Shown: one piece after another, positions 1 to 8,844 of the stretch
Numbering within the stretch: position 1 is the first letter of the stretch
How the letters are laid out: each line of letters begins with the position of its first letter
Source: Larix sibirica
Lineage: Eukaryota > Streptophyta > Pinopsida > Pinales > Pinaceae
Assembly: GCA_004151065.3 (NCBI GenBank)
Contig: NWUY0300018879.1
Coordinates: forward strand, 13,972 to 34,746
Length of the DNA stretch: 20,775 bases
Direction: 5' to 3'
Position numbers and translations under genes: made by a program
The notes under the pieces: generated by a model
Told to the model about the DNA's origin: nothing
What the model saw: the letters and a program-made list of their open reading frames with translations, nothing else
Databases searched by the model: none

Positions 1-136
1 GCTAAGATTAGCCCCTAAAATTTTCCATGGAAGAACCTGATTTTTGGATGCTTATGTGACGAGAATTTAATTGGGCATTATTATTGCAAGTCGGTCTCTT
101 CATTGACTCTGAGCGGAGACAAACCTATACAAAAGT

Positions 137-161
137 TTGTATCAGAGGCTGGTTTCGAGCC
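137..161 (+). promoter_or_regulatory. Primer-binding site of caulimovirid relic (tRNA-iMet type)
   Basis: The 25 bases match the complement of the 3' end of plant initiator tRNA-Met at 21 of 25 positions (comparison sequence recalled, not searched). The core TATCAGAG is intact. The match extends well beyond the usual 12-18 nt, including GGTTTCGA. The site lies 67 bases before the first ATG of the relic polyprotein at 228, a compact leader. In living relatives such a site primes minus-strand DNA synthesis on the pregenomic RNA. Confidence 0.7.
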
Positions 162-201
162 TTGAATCTACAAAAGCTGGTTTGGAGCCTTTGGTCTGCA
201 A
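146..201 (+). repeat. 28-nt imperfect tandem repeat over the PBS
   Basis: Units 146-173 and 174-201 match at 22 of 28 positions. Unit 1 includes the distal part of the PBS (GGCTGGTTTCGAGCC) and unit 2 has AGCTGGTTTGGAGCC. The leader therefore carries a second, weaker partial copy of the primer-complementary sequence. The same pair recurs at 9096-9151. Confidence 0.6.
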
Positions 202-227
202 AATCCTTCAGCATAATCTAGGTTTTA

Positions 228-2340
228 ATGGATTCATCCCAGACAATCCCATTTTCTAATCTAGATCATATAAATTCTCATAATGAAAATTCTAGTTCTG
301 TACCTGTTGTATTATCTTCTATGTTTTCTTTATCTTCTTTAGAGCATAGCAATCATGGACAAACTGAATATGTAGAAGAAAACCCAAAACCCAAATGGAA
401 AATGCCTAAAATTCCATCCAAACAAGTATATCAGGATATGAAATGGTTTAATATATATGAAATCCTTGCATCGGTATTATGTGCATGAAGGTGTAAGTAA
501 GGTTTCTGCAAATACTAGTTTGACTGGTCAACATCTTCCTTTGCTGGATCCTAAAGAAATGAAACAGTTAGGAAAGAAACATGGAATTAATTATGTACAT
601 TTAGGAAAGGTTTTTATAAGCATTAAAGGATTGCACCGTTCAGCCATTCTGGCCCAGGACTTAGTCGTTCTCATGGACTCCCGATTCAGAAAATTTTAAG
701 GATGCTCTAATAGGTGGCACCTAGATTGACCTTTCTAATGAAGTTTAGTACATTGACATTGCACCCAGTTTTGGTACAAGCATTCATGATCCTTTCCTGC
801 GAGATATATTTGAATTAAGAGTGTTTACTCAAGGATATGGTATGAACCCTATGGACTAATACTCTTACCCCGATGGTCAAACATAAGCCACATCCGAAAG
901 ACATTTCCTCTATACTTGTGAAGGCAGATAATCAATCAAGTACTCTTGTTCCTGAAAAAATAACTTGGGAACAACTTAGTTTTCCCACATAATGGGTCAT
1001 TCCTGCCCCTAAAAATCCACCTCAAGTTGCATTCACTAGCTCCAAGATACTTGAGGATAATTCTAGTGCTAAGATTATTTTCCCAAGCATATCCCTGTCT
1101 CTTCCATACCATCCTTCTGTTTCCACTTCATATCAGAGATCCTACAGCCAACGTGGTGATATTTCCCAGAATGATGACCGATTTACAATTACTCCTCCTG
1201 CATAGCTTGAAACCAATCCATTCATCCCCTATTCAAATATCCCTGATAAGGCTAGAGTCCGTCAATATCCAGATTGTTGGGTAGAAACAAAGAACACTCG
1301 ATGCCTCCAAGTTAAGACTGAGATACCTGTTAATGTGAAATTCCCTCATATACCTCAGTCATATTGTAACATGATCCAGAGCTTCCCACAACATAATTCA
1401 CTAAAGAAAAAGTTAGAAATACCAGACCATTGGAAAGGTCCTCAAAAGCAGTCCAAAATCAACTAGACTACTAGAATCCTTATGGAGACAAATCAGGCCT
1501 AGGCTATAAGGGTCCAACGAATATGCAAAAACAAAACCAATCTGAGCTAGAACAGCAGAGGAAACAGAGCAATAAATTCAGACAGCTCAAAGAAAAAATT
1601 GATATTCCTTCTTCTAGATCCAAGAGAATCTCCCTGAAGAGATTTATAATCCAACACTGCAATAAATTGCAAAATTCTTGCAAGTATATAAAGGTGGTTC
1701 ACCTTATAATTACAAAGATCTCTTTATGAAGCAAATTATTAATTGGGATTTCTTCACTCATGAAGATTCTAAATATTTTAGAGAATCTCACTCCCTGCCA
1801 CAAAAAAGGACCTAGCCAGAAAATGGAAAAATCACGTGATAGTAAGAAATCAGTGGATATCATTCTATGAATGATATAAGATAGAGATATTGACATATTG
1901 TCCAATGATTCAAAGGTTAACATGGTAGAAAGTGAGAAATCAGAACCTATAGAAGAGAATAAGACTATGAAAAGGCCCATTGAAGGCCATAAATGGGAAT
2001 TGGCCAAAGGAGGAGAAACTCATACAGTAACTCCGTTCCCTCCTCTAAAACCAATTGTCCTCAAAAGAGAGGAAGATAAAGAAGAACCAGTTATTGTTGC
2101 ACCTTTTGTAGTAACAAAAGAATAAAACAAAGAAGATTGCCAATAGGGAAATTGGACAAATGTTGCACTAAGAGGACTACCTTCACATATCCATACTGCT
2201 AGATATGCAATTGGCTCACAAGTAGAGTATCTTAGGGATTTGGTCAGATTGTTCAACAGAGAACAGAGAACTGCCTTTGAATATTTTCTCTCTTCATTGT
2301 CTATGGGGCTCATGCAAAGCCGACAACTCTGTAATTGCAT
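228..2340 (+). pseudogene. Endogenous caulimovirid polyprotein relic, 5' half
   Basis: This is a decayed open reading frame of a plant pararetrovirus. It opens at ATG 228 and runs to a stop at 486-488, with a shift into another frame around 440-470 (next open stretch 457-699), a second shift around 685-700, then in-frame TAGs at 722 and 746 and a stop at 857. A movement-protein region is recognisable at about 540-860. Downstream are short open stretches in changing frames (for example 1523-1729 and a charged segment 1898-2125), where families with one large polyprotein have the coat region. No zinc knuckle, protease, RT or RNase H follows, so the relic is truncated before the replication genes. 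The 3' boundary, about 2300-2400, is uncertain. Gymnosperm genomes are known to carry several endogenous caulimovirid lineages; which lineage this belongs to cannot be decided here. It is non-coding in practice. Confidence 0.6.
541..860 (+). other. Caulimovirid movement-protein (30K-like) domain remnant
   Basis: Translation in two successive frames gives a segment with short motifs typical of plant-virus movement proteins of the 30K superfamily: LMDSRF near 673-690, then after a frameshift ALIGG at 704-718 and IDLSN at 725-739. In functional relatives the protein lets virus move through plasmodesmata. Here it is inactivated by the frameshift near 685-700 and in-frame TAG codons at 722-724 and 746-748. 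The identification rests on motif recognition, not on a database search. Confidence 0.6.
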
Positions 2341-2694
2341 ATTTTCATATATCCCCCATGTATTTGTCATAAAGATGCTGAGCTCTGCTCTGTTCATGGA
2401 TCTTTTACAGCTGCAGACATCCTTCAAGGCTGTGAAAATGGTGGGGTCGTTACAGTAGGCAGAGGAAGGACCTTTAGTGGACTTTACTCTTCAAATTCTT
2501 CCTGAAACACCCTTCCTGAGATCTGAAAGTAACCCAGACTTCAAGCTCACTGTTTTGGATGGCTGTAGGTGATATTTCAGTGCTGAAGACTGCTGCTGTG
2601 TGCCCAGTTTGATTGGAAATCTACCCAGATCTGAGATATTAGTTAGCTGCTTATACCCAGGGTTCCTTGAAAGGCCAACAGTGCTCAGAATTGC
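2341..2694. other. Spacer between caulimovirid relic and PPR gene
   Basis: No convincing gene is visible. The interval contains the uncertain 3' edge of the caulimovirid relic and, read on the minus strand, would be the 3' untranslated region of the PPR gene. Open stretches on both strands are short, and I see no family resemblance in them. The same stretch recurs at 11291-11644. Confidence 0.5.
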
Positions 2695-2967
2695 CTAGGA
2701 CAGTCCACTTGTAATTTGCCCATATGCCTTAGTGGATGGGTGGTAACAATCCCCACAAGAACAGAATCCATCCTTAAAATGATGTAAGTGGTTAGCATCC
2801 CTCATGATGATTTCATGCCCCACAACCCTAGAGATAATCTTGGTGGCACTATGGCAATCAACACAGACATGAAAGTTCTTGGTGACTGTGATAGACATCC
2901 AAGGAGAGGTACTTATAAGTCCAAATGCAATTGCTAGCTTTTCACTGTGGCAGCAGAGGGGGTCCTT
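2695..2967 (-). pseudogene. DYW cytidine deaminase tail, cut off by in-frame TAG (copy 1)
   Basis: These 90 codons are in the same frame as the 754-codon PPR frame and follow directly after the TAG at 2968-2970, so a single nonsense codon separates them. They contain the deaminase signature: CHSEKLA (zinc-ligand His and catalytic Glu), then CVDC (zinc Cys pair), and near the end [12 protein letters not shown] with the second zinc site. Downstream of the TAG no further lesion is seen until a stop at 2695-2697, suggesting that the TAG is recent. The usual terminal Asp-Tyr-Trp is replaced by D-C-Y-H and a roughly 15-residue tail. The TAG AAG context does not resemble the known plant-virus readthrough context, so readthrough is not expected. 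A downstream ATG at 2898 would start after HSE and make no complete domain. Confidence 0.85.
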
Positions 2968-5232
2968 CTATTCTTCCTCAACATCATGCAGCACAAAGTC
3001 TGTTTCTGGTAAATATCCAGCATCCTTCATCTGCCCGGCCAATGCACCCAACATAGCATAGATCTCTTTGGTTTCTGAATGTGATTTGTCACCGACAACA
3101 AAAGAATGCACTATTTTGTTCACCTCTATCCAGCTGCAACCTGGTTGCTTTTTTAAACCTTTGTCTTTCATCATTCTTCTCACATTCGCTGCATCATTCC
3201 ATCTTCTAGCTGCAGCATAGATGTTCGCGAGCATGACATGTGTTGCTGCACATTCTCGTTCTAATTTGAGAAGATGTTCAGCAGCATGTATCGCAAGCTC
3301 AAGGTTTTTATGAATTCTGCATGCACCAAGCAAGGCACTCCAAACAGAAGCATCAGGTTCAAATGGCATTTCATTTATAAATTTGCTTGCCTCGTCCAAA
3401 AGGCCAGCCCGGCCAAAAAGGTCAACCATGCATCCACAATGATCCAATCTTGGCCCAATGCCATATTTGTGGGTCATGGCTTCGAAATAACAAAAACCTT
3501 CAATCACTAGACCTGCATGGCTACAAGCAGAGATAACGCCAAAGAAGGTGAGAGAATCTGGCCTTATTCCTGTCTCTTCCATGCTTGCAAAAAGTTGAAG
3601 GGCCTTCTCACCATGTCCATGTTGTGCATACCCGGCAATAATTGAATTCCAAGAGATTGCATCTCGTCTAGGCATCTTGTCAAATATGGCTTGTGCATCC
3701 TCTATGCTGCCACATTTGGCATACAAGGCAACAAGGCTGTTCTCTACAGAGAGATGTGACTCAAATCCAGTTTTGACAATATCTGCATGGAGCTGCCTGC
3801 CCTGACTAACAGCTGATAGGATAGCACATGAATTGAGAACACCAACAAAGGTGTAATTATTTGGTTTCATAGCTAAGGAATGCATTAAGCGAAAGATATC
3901 CAATGCTGCCTCGCCATTGCCATGCTTTGCATACCCTGCAATCATCGCAGTCATTGTGACCATGTCTCGCTCAGACATTTTATCAAATGATTGGCGAGCA
4001 TACTCTATGATTCCACATTTCGCATACATAGCAGTCAGGGCGTTCCCCACAAAAAGATGTGACTCGAATCCAGTCTTGATGATTTGGCCATGTAACTGCT
4101 TACCCTCTTTGAGGGCTGCTAGACTAGCACAAGCACTCAAAACACTTGAAAAGGTAAGTTCGTTAGCCTTTGATTCTGCGTGCTGCATTTCCAAAAAGAG
4201 CTTAAGCGCCTCCTTGTCATGTGCATGCAATACATACCCTGAAATCATTGCAGACCATGACACGACGTCTCGTTCAGAAATCGAAGAAAACACTTTAAAA
4301 GCATTATCTATGTCCCCACATCTCGCATACATAGTCGCAAGAGCATTTCCCACAGAGGCATACGACTCAGTCCCAGTCCTGATAACATGGCCATGGATCA
4401 GCTTCCCCTGTTCAAGAGCTTCAAGGTTAACACATGCACTTAGAAGGCTTGTAAATGTGAAATCATTCGGTTTTATGCCATCCCATCGCATTTCATTAAA
4501 CAGCTCTGCAACCTCCTCTAGCTTCCCTAGTTGGGCATATGCAGAAACTAATGCACTCCACAAAACCACATTTCTTTTAGACATTTTGTCAAACACTTGG
4601 CATGCATCTTCTATACTCCCGCAATTTGCATACAATCCAACAAGGGCAGTCCCCACATAGATATCTGTATCAAATCCACTTCTGATGGCATATGTATGGA
4701 ATTGCCTGCCTTGTTCCAGGTGCATTAAACTCGCACACGTGCTGATAATACTCGAGAACACAAACTGGTCTGGTTTCGCACCCGCTAATTGCATTGGGTT
4801 AAACAGCTGAAAGCCTTCATAAGGACACCCATTTTGCACATATCCCGTGATAAGAGTATTCCACGAGACTTCATCTCGTTGCGTCATTTTGTCAAACACT
4901 TGGCGTGCATCCTCGATTCTTCGACATTTAACATACATATTTATAAGGTTATTACTCATGAAAATGTCATGCTCAAATCCCAGTTTGATAATGTGGGCAT
5001 GGATGCTCTTACCTCCTGATAAGCTCCTCATGTTTTTACACTTCTGCAAGAACTCTACACAGTTTCTCTCTCCTTGGTTTATGGATTCCGTGTCCTCATC
5101 TTCGTCATTGCAAATGCCCCTCCTAACTGTACTGATACCCACATGCCTGGAGTTGATATAATGCCTGGAACAAATTTGCATTGGATTCAAGAATTTAATG
5201 TTGGGAATTATGTTATGTTTTGGCTGCTTCAT
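2968..5232 (-). CDS. PLS-class PPR protein, E/DYW type truncated before the deaminase (copy 1)
   Basis: A 754-residue intronless PPR protein, expected to bind organellar RNA and specify a C-to-U editing site. The N-terminal 42 residues are basic with no acidic residue, consistent with a mitochondrial or plastid transit peptide. Repeats in order: L about 57-89, S 90-120, P 121-155, L 156-190, S 191-221, P 222-256, L 257-291, S 292-322, P 323-357, L 358-392, S 393-423, P 424-458, L 459-493, S 494-524, P 525-559, L 560-595, S 596-627, then E1 about 628-660, E2 661-695 and the DYW-start PG box (QPGCSWIEV) at 696-704. The start is set by an in-frame TGA five codons upstream (5245-5247). It ends in HDVEEE at a TAG where family members normally continue into the deaminase, usually with Gln. 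A CCAAT motif lies about 47 bases upstream (5279-5285, minus); no clear TATA box. It could act with a deaminase supplied in trans, or be a young pseudogene. Confidence 0.88.
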   Translation of the reverse strand: MKQPKHNIIPNIKFLNPMQICSRHYINSRHVGISTVRRGICNDEDEDTESINQGERNCVEFLQKCKNMRSLSGGKSIHAHIIKLGFEHDIFMSNNLINMYVKCRRIEDARQVFDKMTQRDEVSWNTLITGYVQNGCPYEGFQLFNPMQLAGAKPDQFVFSSIISTCASLMHLEQGRQFHTYAIRSGFDTDIYVGTALVGLYANCGSIEDACQVFDKMSKRNVVLWSALVSAYAQLGKLEEVAELFNEMRWDGIKPNDFTFTSLLSACVNLEALEQGKLIHGHVIRTGTESYASVGNALATMYARCGDIDNAFKVFSSISERDVVSWSAMISGYVLHAHDKEALKLFLEMQHAESKANELTFSSVLSACASLAALKEGKQLHGQIIKTGFESHLFVGNALTAMYAKCGIIEYARQSFDKMSERDMVTMTAMIAGYAKHGNGEAALDIFRLMHSLAMKPNNYTFVGVLNSCAILSAVSQGRQLHADIVKTGFESHLSVENSLVALYAKCGSIEDAQAIFDKMPRRDAISWNSIIAGYAQHGHGEKALQLFASMEETGIRPDSLTFFGVISACSHAGLVIEGFCYFEAMTHKYGIGPRLDHCGCMVDLFGRAGLLDEASKFINEMPFEPDASVWSALLGACRIHKNLELAIHAAEHLLKLERECAATHVMLANIYAAARRWNDAANVRRMMKDKGLKKQPGCSWIEVNKIVHSFVVGDKSHSETKEIYAMLGALAGQMKDAGYLPETDFVLHDVEEE

Positions 5233-6265
5233 AGCTGCCTCTTTTCAACAGTTGTGAGATGCTGCATAAATGCGCTATATTGGCTGATTTTTAAATTTTT
5301 TTTCCCGGATTTGATAGTTTAGTTCAAATTTTGGACATGGGAGTTTCGAAACAAGTCAATGAATTACTCTACCAACCCGCATATAAGTCTTACGGCACTG
5401 GTGGAACATCTTAGATTTGGCGTTGCAGGGTTTTCAGAACACGGATTCGGCATGTTTACTCGAAACTTGTGTTTAAGTTGAAGAGAAAGTTTTCTCGTTC
5501 TCACCGACAATTATAATTTCCTACTAAATCCTATCAAATTCAAATTCAAATATAAAATAAAATTATTCACTAATTAATTAACTTACCTATCTAAATAGAT
5601 AAATTCAACCAAAACTATTTTCATGGTTGTTTTTCTTTTCAAACTTGAAAAAGCAAAGTTTTATGGTCTATTAATAAAAATTAGTTTTTTACCAGATTCC
5701 TATCAAATTTAAATTTTAAATCTCAACGAAAAAATGTAGAAGTTTGTTTACTAATTAACTTACTCAAAACATAAATGAAAATGATATAATATAGTTAAAT
5801 ACAACTGATAGGTACATTACAATGTTACCTTTAAGAATTTCAAAACCCCCAAATGTTAAAAAAAAACAATTAAATTTGTAAAATAACTTAATAATTATTA
5901 AAAACACAAAATAATTTATTAATTATTACAACTTAAAAGTTGTACTAGAATTATTACTAAAGTAAGAAGCTCAATTATAATTAAGTTATGAGTGTACCAC
6001 CATCCACCTCAACAACCAATTTGATGTAGAGAACACAAACATCATTAAATAAGGCTCTTCTCAATTTATAACACTCATGACTTTATTAAGTATACCATTT
6101 GCTTTATCAAGGCCATCTTATCCTTAATGTTACATTGTTTTCCATATTTCATCCATGCCTATTGGAAGCCTAGAGTTGAGCATTGCCTTCACAATGCCTA
6201 ATTTGATTCACATTCTAACAACATTTAGAGATTAGCCACATATAATATGACACATAGCTTAACAA
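5233..6265. other. AT-rich 5' flank of PPR gene, no gene seen
   Basis: The first few hundred bases hold the presumed PPR promoter on the minus strand: a CCAAT motif at 5279-5285, with no convincing TATA box. From about 5500 to 5960 the sequence is strongly AT-rich with A/T runs and a short inverted repeat (ACAACTT, loop AA, AAGTTGT) at 5928-5943. No coding frame, RNA gene or terminal repeat is recognisable. The left edge of the following gypsy LTR lies somewhere in or after this interval. The same stretch recurs at 14183-15215. Confidence 0.5.
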
Positions 6266-6330
6266 AGTCTAAGTAGTTGTAAAGAACCTATATTTGTATA
6301 ATCATGTATATTTGTTATTGATTCCCTTCA
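6266..6330 (+). repeat. 3' end of gypsy 5' LTR (copy 1)
   Basis: The last roughly 40-65 bases resemble the end of the 3' LTR at 20320-20387: both have an ATATTT-TATA-ATCAT-TATATT core and end in TTGATT(C/T)CCTTCA. LTRs end in CA, and a PBS follows at once, which fixes this edge at 6330. Upstream of about 6266 I cannot align the two LTRs, so the 5' LTR start is unknown: it may be diverged, rearranged or internally deleted. Confidence 0.55.
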
Positions 6331-6332
6331 AG

Positions 6333-6345
6333 TGGTATCAGAGCC
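6333..6345 (+). promoter_or_regulatory. Gypsy primer-binding site, tRNA-iMet (copy 1)
   Basis: TGGTATCAGAGCC is a perfect 13-base complement of the 3' end of plant initiator tRNA-Met, two bases after the LTR end. This is the standard primer site of many plant LTR retrotransposons. Confidence 0.9.
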
Positions 6346-8499
6346 TATCAAATTTGATCATTTAGGCTAACTAGATCATGACCAAGGGAGACCAAATCAT
6401 CATGGTTGTTGAAAAGTTTCATGTTTGTGATTTAGCTCAATGCATGAGAACTTAGGTTTGTTGGAAGGTTTCTTTGCACCTATTGCACTTGTTCATGGCG
6501 GCCTATGTACACTTGACATGGACAAGTTTTTTGGCATATGAATATATCTCACCACGTCTTCTTTTTCCTTGTGGATTGAACTTGTAGTCTCGACCTCAAA
6601 TTGAGATCATGTCGGGTAATTGTTTCCAGCAAGGATCCCTCTGAAACAAGTTGATGACCCCAAATTGGTCACTCTATTGCTTCACACTAGCCGTCGTGAA
6701 TATCATAGGTCATATCAAGTTATGATAGGTGTAGGGACTCTCTTCTACCCATGAAGAAACCAATTATCAATCTAAAGGAACTCTAAATCAATTTTTGTGA
6801 ATCATAAGAAACTTAAACTTGGAATTGTGCATCTGCATAGATAGATCAGATATACCTAACTCTAATTAAAAAGGAATGGTGGATCCATATAAAAGGATAT
6901 ATCTAGAGGCAAGATGCCAAGTAATGTATAACTTAGCTAACATATTAAATATATTCACTTTGAAAGCTTGGGTGATGTTTACAAGGTCATAAATAAATTA
7001 GCAAAATAGCAATAAAAAATGGCAGTGTGCAAGTCTACAATCAACCACATATCCAAACAAGTTGATGAAGTCAAATATAGAATGAGGGAATGGAACAAGA
7101 ACTAGACACTATAAGCATGGTCCAATAGTGAAAGTAGTTTGAGAACTCACACCTCTTTTCACTAGCCACTCCCCATTCAACCCATGATCTTCTAATGGTT
7201 TCATGAACAAAATAAAAAATGATGTGCAGAAGCTTGAAGATGAAGATAATATAAACATGGCAATATAGATTATTAAAATTGCACGCTATTTTGAAATGTA
7301 TAAGATACATGATGATGAAGATAATATTATATTAGCGCTAGTGTATGTGGAATGTTCATCAAACTATTGATTCTTATGGTGGAACTCCAAATCCCTTGGC
7401 TTAGCAAGGGATTATGATATATATTTAAATATTAAAAGATTTCTTAGTATATGAGACGGAAATGTTTGTCAAACTCATTTGATTGTGAGAAATCTTAGGA
7501 TATTTAGATATTAAGAGTTAAATAAGGTCAACTACGTTTAATGTAATATTAGGGTAATGTGTACTTTTAGTACGTTTTCTTAGTGTGCTTTTTTACTTCA
7601 CTAATCTGACGGTCACAACAATGTTCTACACATGAGTGATCTAACAATTCAAACACCTCCTCAATATATTAACAACACTTGATTCATGGATTAATACCTG
7701 ATTGGTCCATCATCTCAATTTAAAGAGCACAGAGGATCAGCTGTCAATGATTAATTGTGAGATATATTGATGTGCATTATTCTTTTTTGCATTAATATAG
7801 TTCATGAAGTGGCCATGGATAGTTTCCCTCCTTAAGGGATTTAACCATATAAACATTAGTGCATTGATCCTTCATATGTGTGTGTGAGTATTTTACCTAA
7901 GGGGATTGACTTGTGTGATGATACCCTAGTTTTTGAACAAAAAACAAGTATAATTGCTGAGTGTTTTAATGACTTGGAAGTACTAACCACCCATGTGATA
8001 GAACTATCAAAAGGTATAAACAATCATATTAGGGTTGAAGCAAAATATACAAAAACAAACTCAAATTATTAGATATCAAAGACATGGAATAAGAGCAAAT
8101 AAATCCAAAATCAATGAAGAGAAATTCATGACCTATCAATGATCTTCTTGGTCCCAAACCCAAAAAAATGAACAATAAATATATTCCTTCTAACTAAAGG
8201 AACTCATTATTCAATGAAAAGAAGGTCAAAGATGAAAGTAATGTTTCAACTGCAATGCAGTTTGGAGTCCAAGCCAATAATGCAAGAAAAAAATGGTGTA
8301 CTTATGTGAACTAAATAGTAGCAACAATGAAAATGAGGAAGAAGCAGGCCATTTATCTACATATGATATGGGAACTAATAATTTGAGCAATGAATATAAA
8401 AGTATCAAACATGAATATAACAATCAAATTAAAATACCACCCTAACATTCTTTGTTGTTGCAAGGACAATGATTTCTCAATCCTGAACTCTTAGATTTT

Positions 8500-8577
8500 T
8501 TTTGTTACATTAAGAAAAAAAAAACGACGATGCTTATAGATAGTGGAAGAACACAAGATACATTTGTCAATTGGGTC
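8500..8577 (+). pseudogene. Retropepsin active-site remnant of gypsy pol (copy 1)
   Basis: After an A-rich run the frame reads MLIDSGRT, with the aspartic protease triad Asp-Ser-Gly at 8539-8547. Gypsy proteases normally have D-S-G-(S/A)-T here, so the Ser after DSG is changed to Arg. The frame ends within 35 bases at a TAG that also begins the SINE-like segment, so the protease is interrupted and inactive. Confidence 0.6.
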
Positions 8578-8844
8578 TAGCTTGAGTGGTTGTGGGATGG
8601 AGTGTTATCCTCCCCACCCAAGTTATTTTCCTTACTTATAGTGCTATCGTCCTCATCGTTTAAATTGGTGGTATTTGGGGTATAATAGTTGTGGGTTCGG
8701 GAATCCACCCTTTAAGTGGCAATGTCTTTGTTCTTGTTTGTGAATGCCTCTCTAACCAATATATCTTTATTTGGCATTCAAACCCTTGTTTTTTTATGTG
8801 GATCTCTCAGAAGGAAGTAAGTGACATGTTGAGCTCATAATGAG
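8578..8844 (+). mobile_element. SINE-like (tRNA-related) insertion candidate (copy 1)
   Basis: TAGCTTGAGTGG at 8578-8589 resembles a pol III A box and GGTTCGGGAATCC at 8694-8706 resembles a B box with two extra bases. Their spacing, about 105 bases, is longer than in a tRNA, so an insertion or chance must be considered. The segment starts where retropepsin similarity stops. A shortened variant of the same sequence appears at 17796-17860, showing that it is repetitive. No target-site duplication could be fixed because the right end falls at the n. Confidence 0.35.

Noticed and set aside
137-161. Possible tRNA gene fragment (TTTCGAGCC resembles a T-arm)
   Set aside because: The sequence is the complement of a tRNA 3' end, not a tRNA, and it sits where a primer-binding site is expected.
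1027-1284. 85-codon + strand frame within the caulimovirid relic
   Set aside because: Its composition does not resemble a protein, and it appears to be an off-frame reading of the decayed polyprotein.
1699-2427. Minus-strand frames of 102 and 135 codons opposite the caulimovirid relic
   Set aside because: Antisense to the relic, low complexity, no motif, and identical in both copies only because the DNA is identical.
2968-2970. Programmed readthrough or U-to-C editing restoring the PPR stop codon
   Set aside because: The TAG AAG context is unlike the known plant readthrough context, and U-to-C editing is known from organelle transcripts of some plants, not from nuclear mRNAs.
3917-4660. 247-codon open frame on the + strand (also 12867-13610)
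   Set aside because: It lies antisense to the PPR repeats and mirrors their periodicity. It has no recognisable domain and is a shadow of the real minus-strand gene.
2968-5232. Periodic repeats of about 100 codons as a CRISPR or DNA satellite array
   Set aside because: The periodicity is at protein level (P-L-S PPR triplets), with diverged DNA between units and no spacers.
4789-5322. Several overlapping + strand frames over the start of the PPR gene
   Set aside because: All are antisense shadows of the PPR N-terminus and first repeats, without family features.
7071-7310. 79-codon minus-strand frame (also 16021-16260)
   Set aside because: AT-rich, antisense to the gypsy gag zone, rich in Phe/Ile/Tyr as expected from reverse-reading A-rich DNA.
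8226-8423. 65-codon minus-strand frame with a Leu/Ser-rich hydrophobic stretch (also 17176-17373)
   Set aside because: Looks like a membrane segment but is antisense to an A-rich pol/gag region. No start context or conserved motif.
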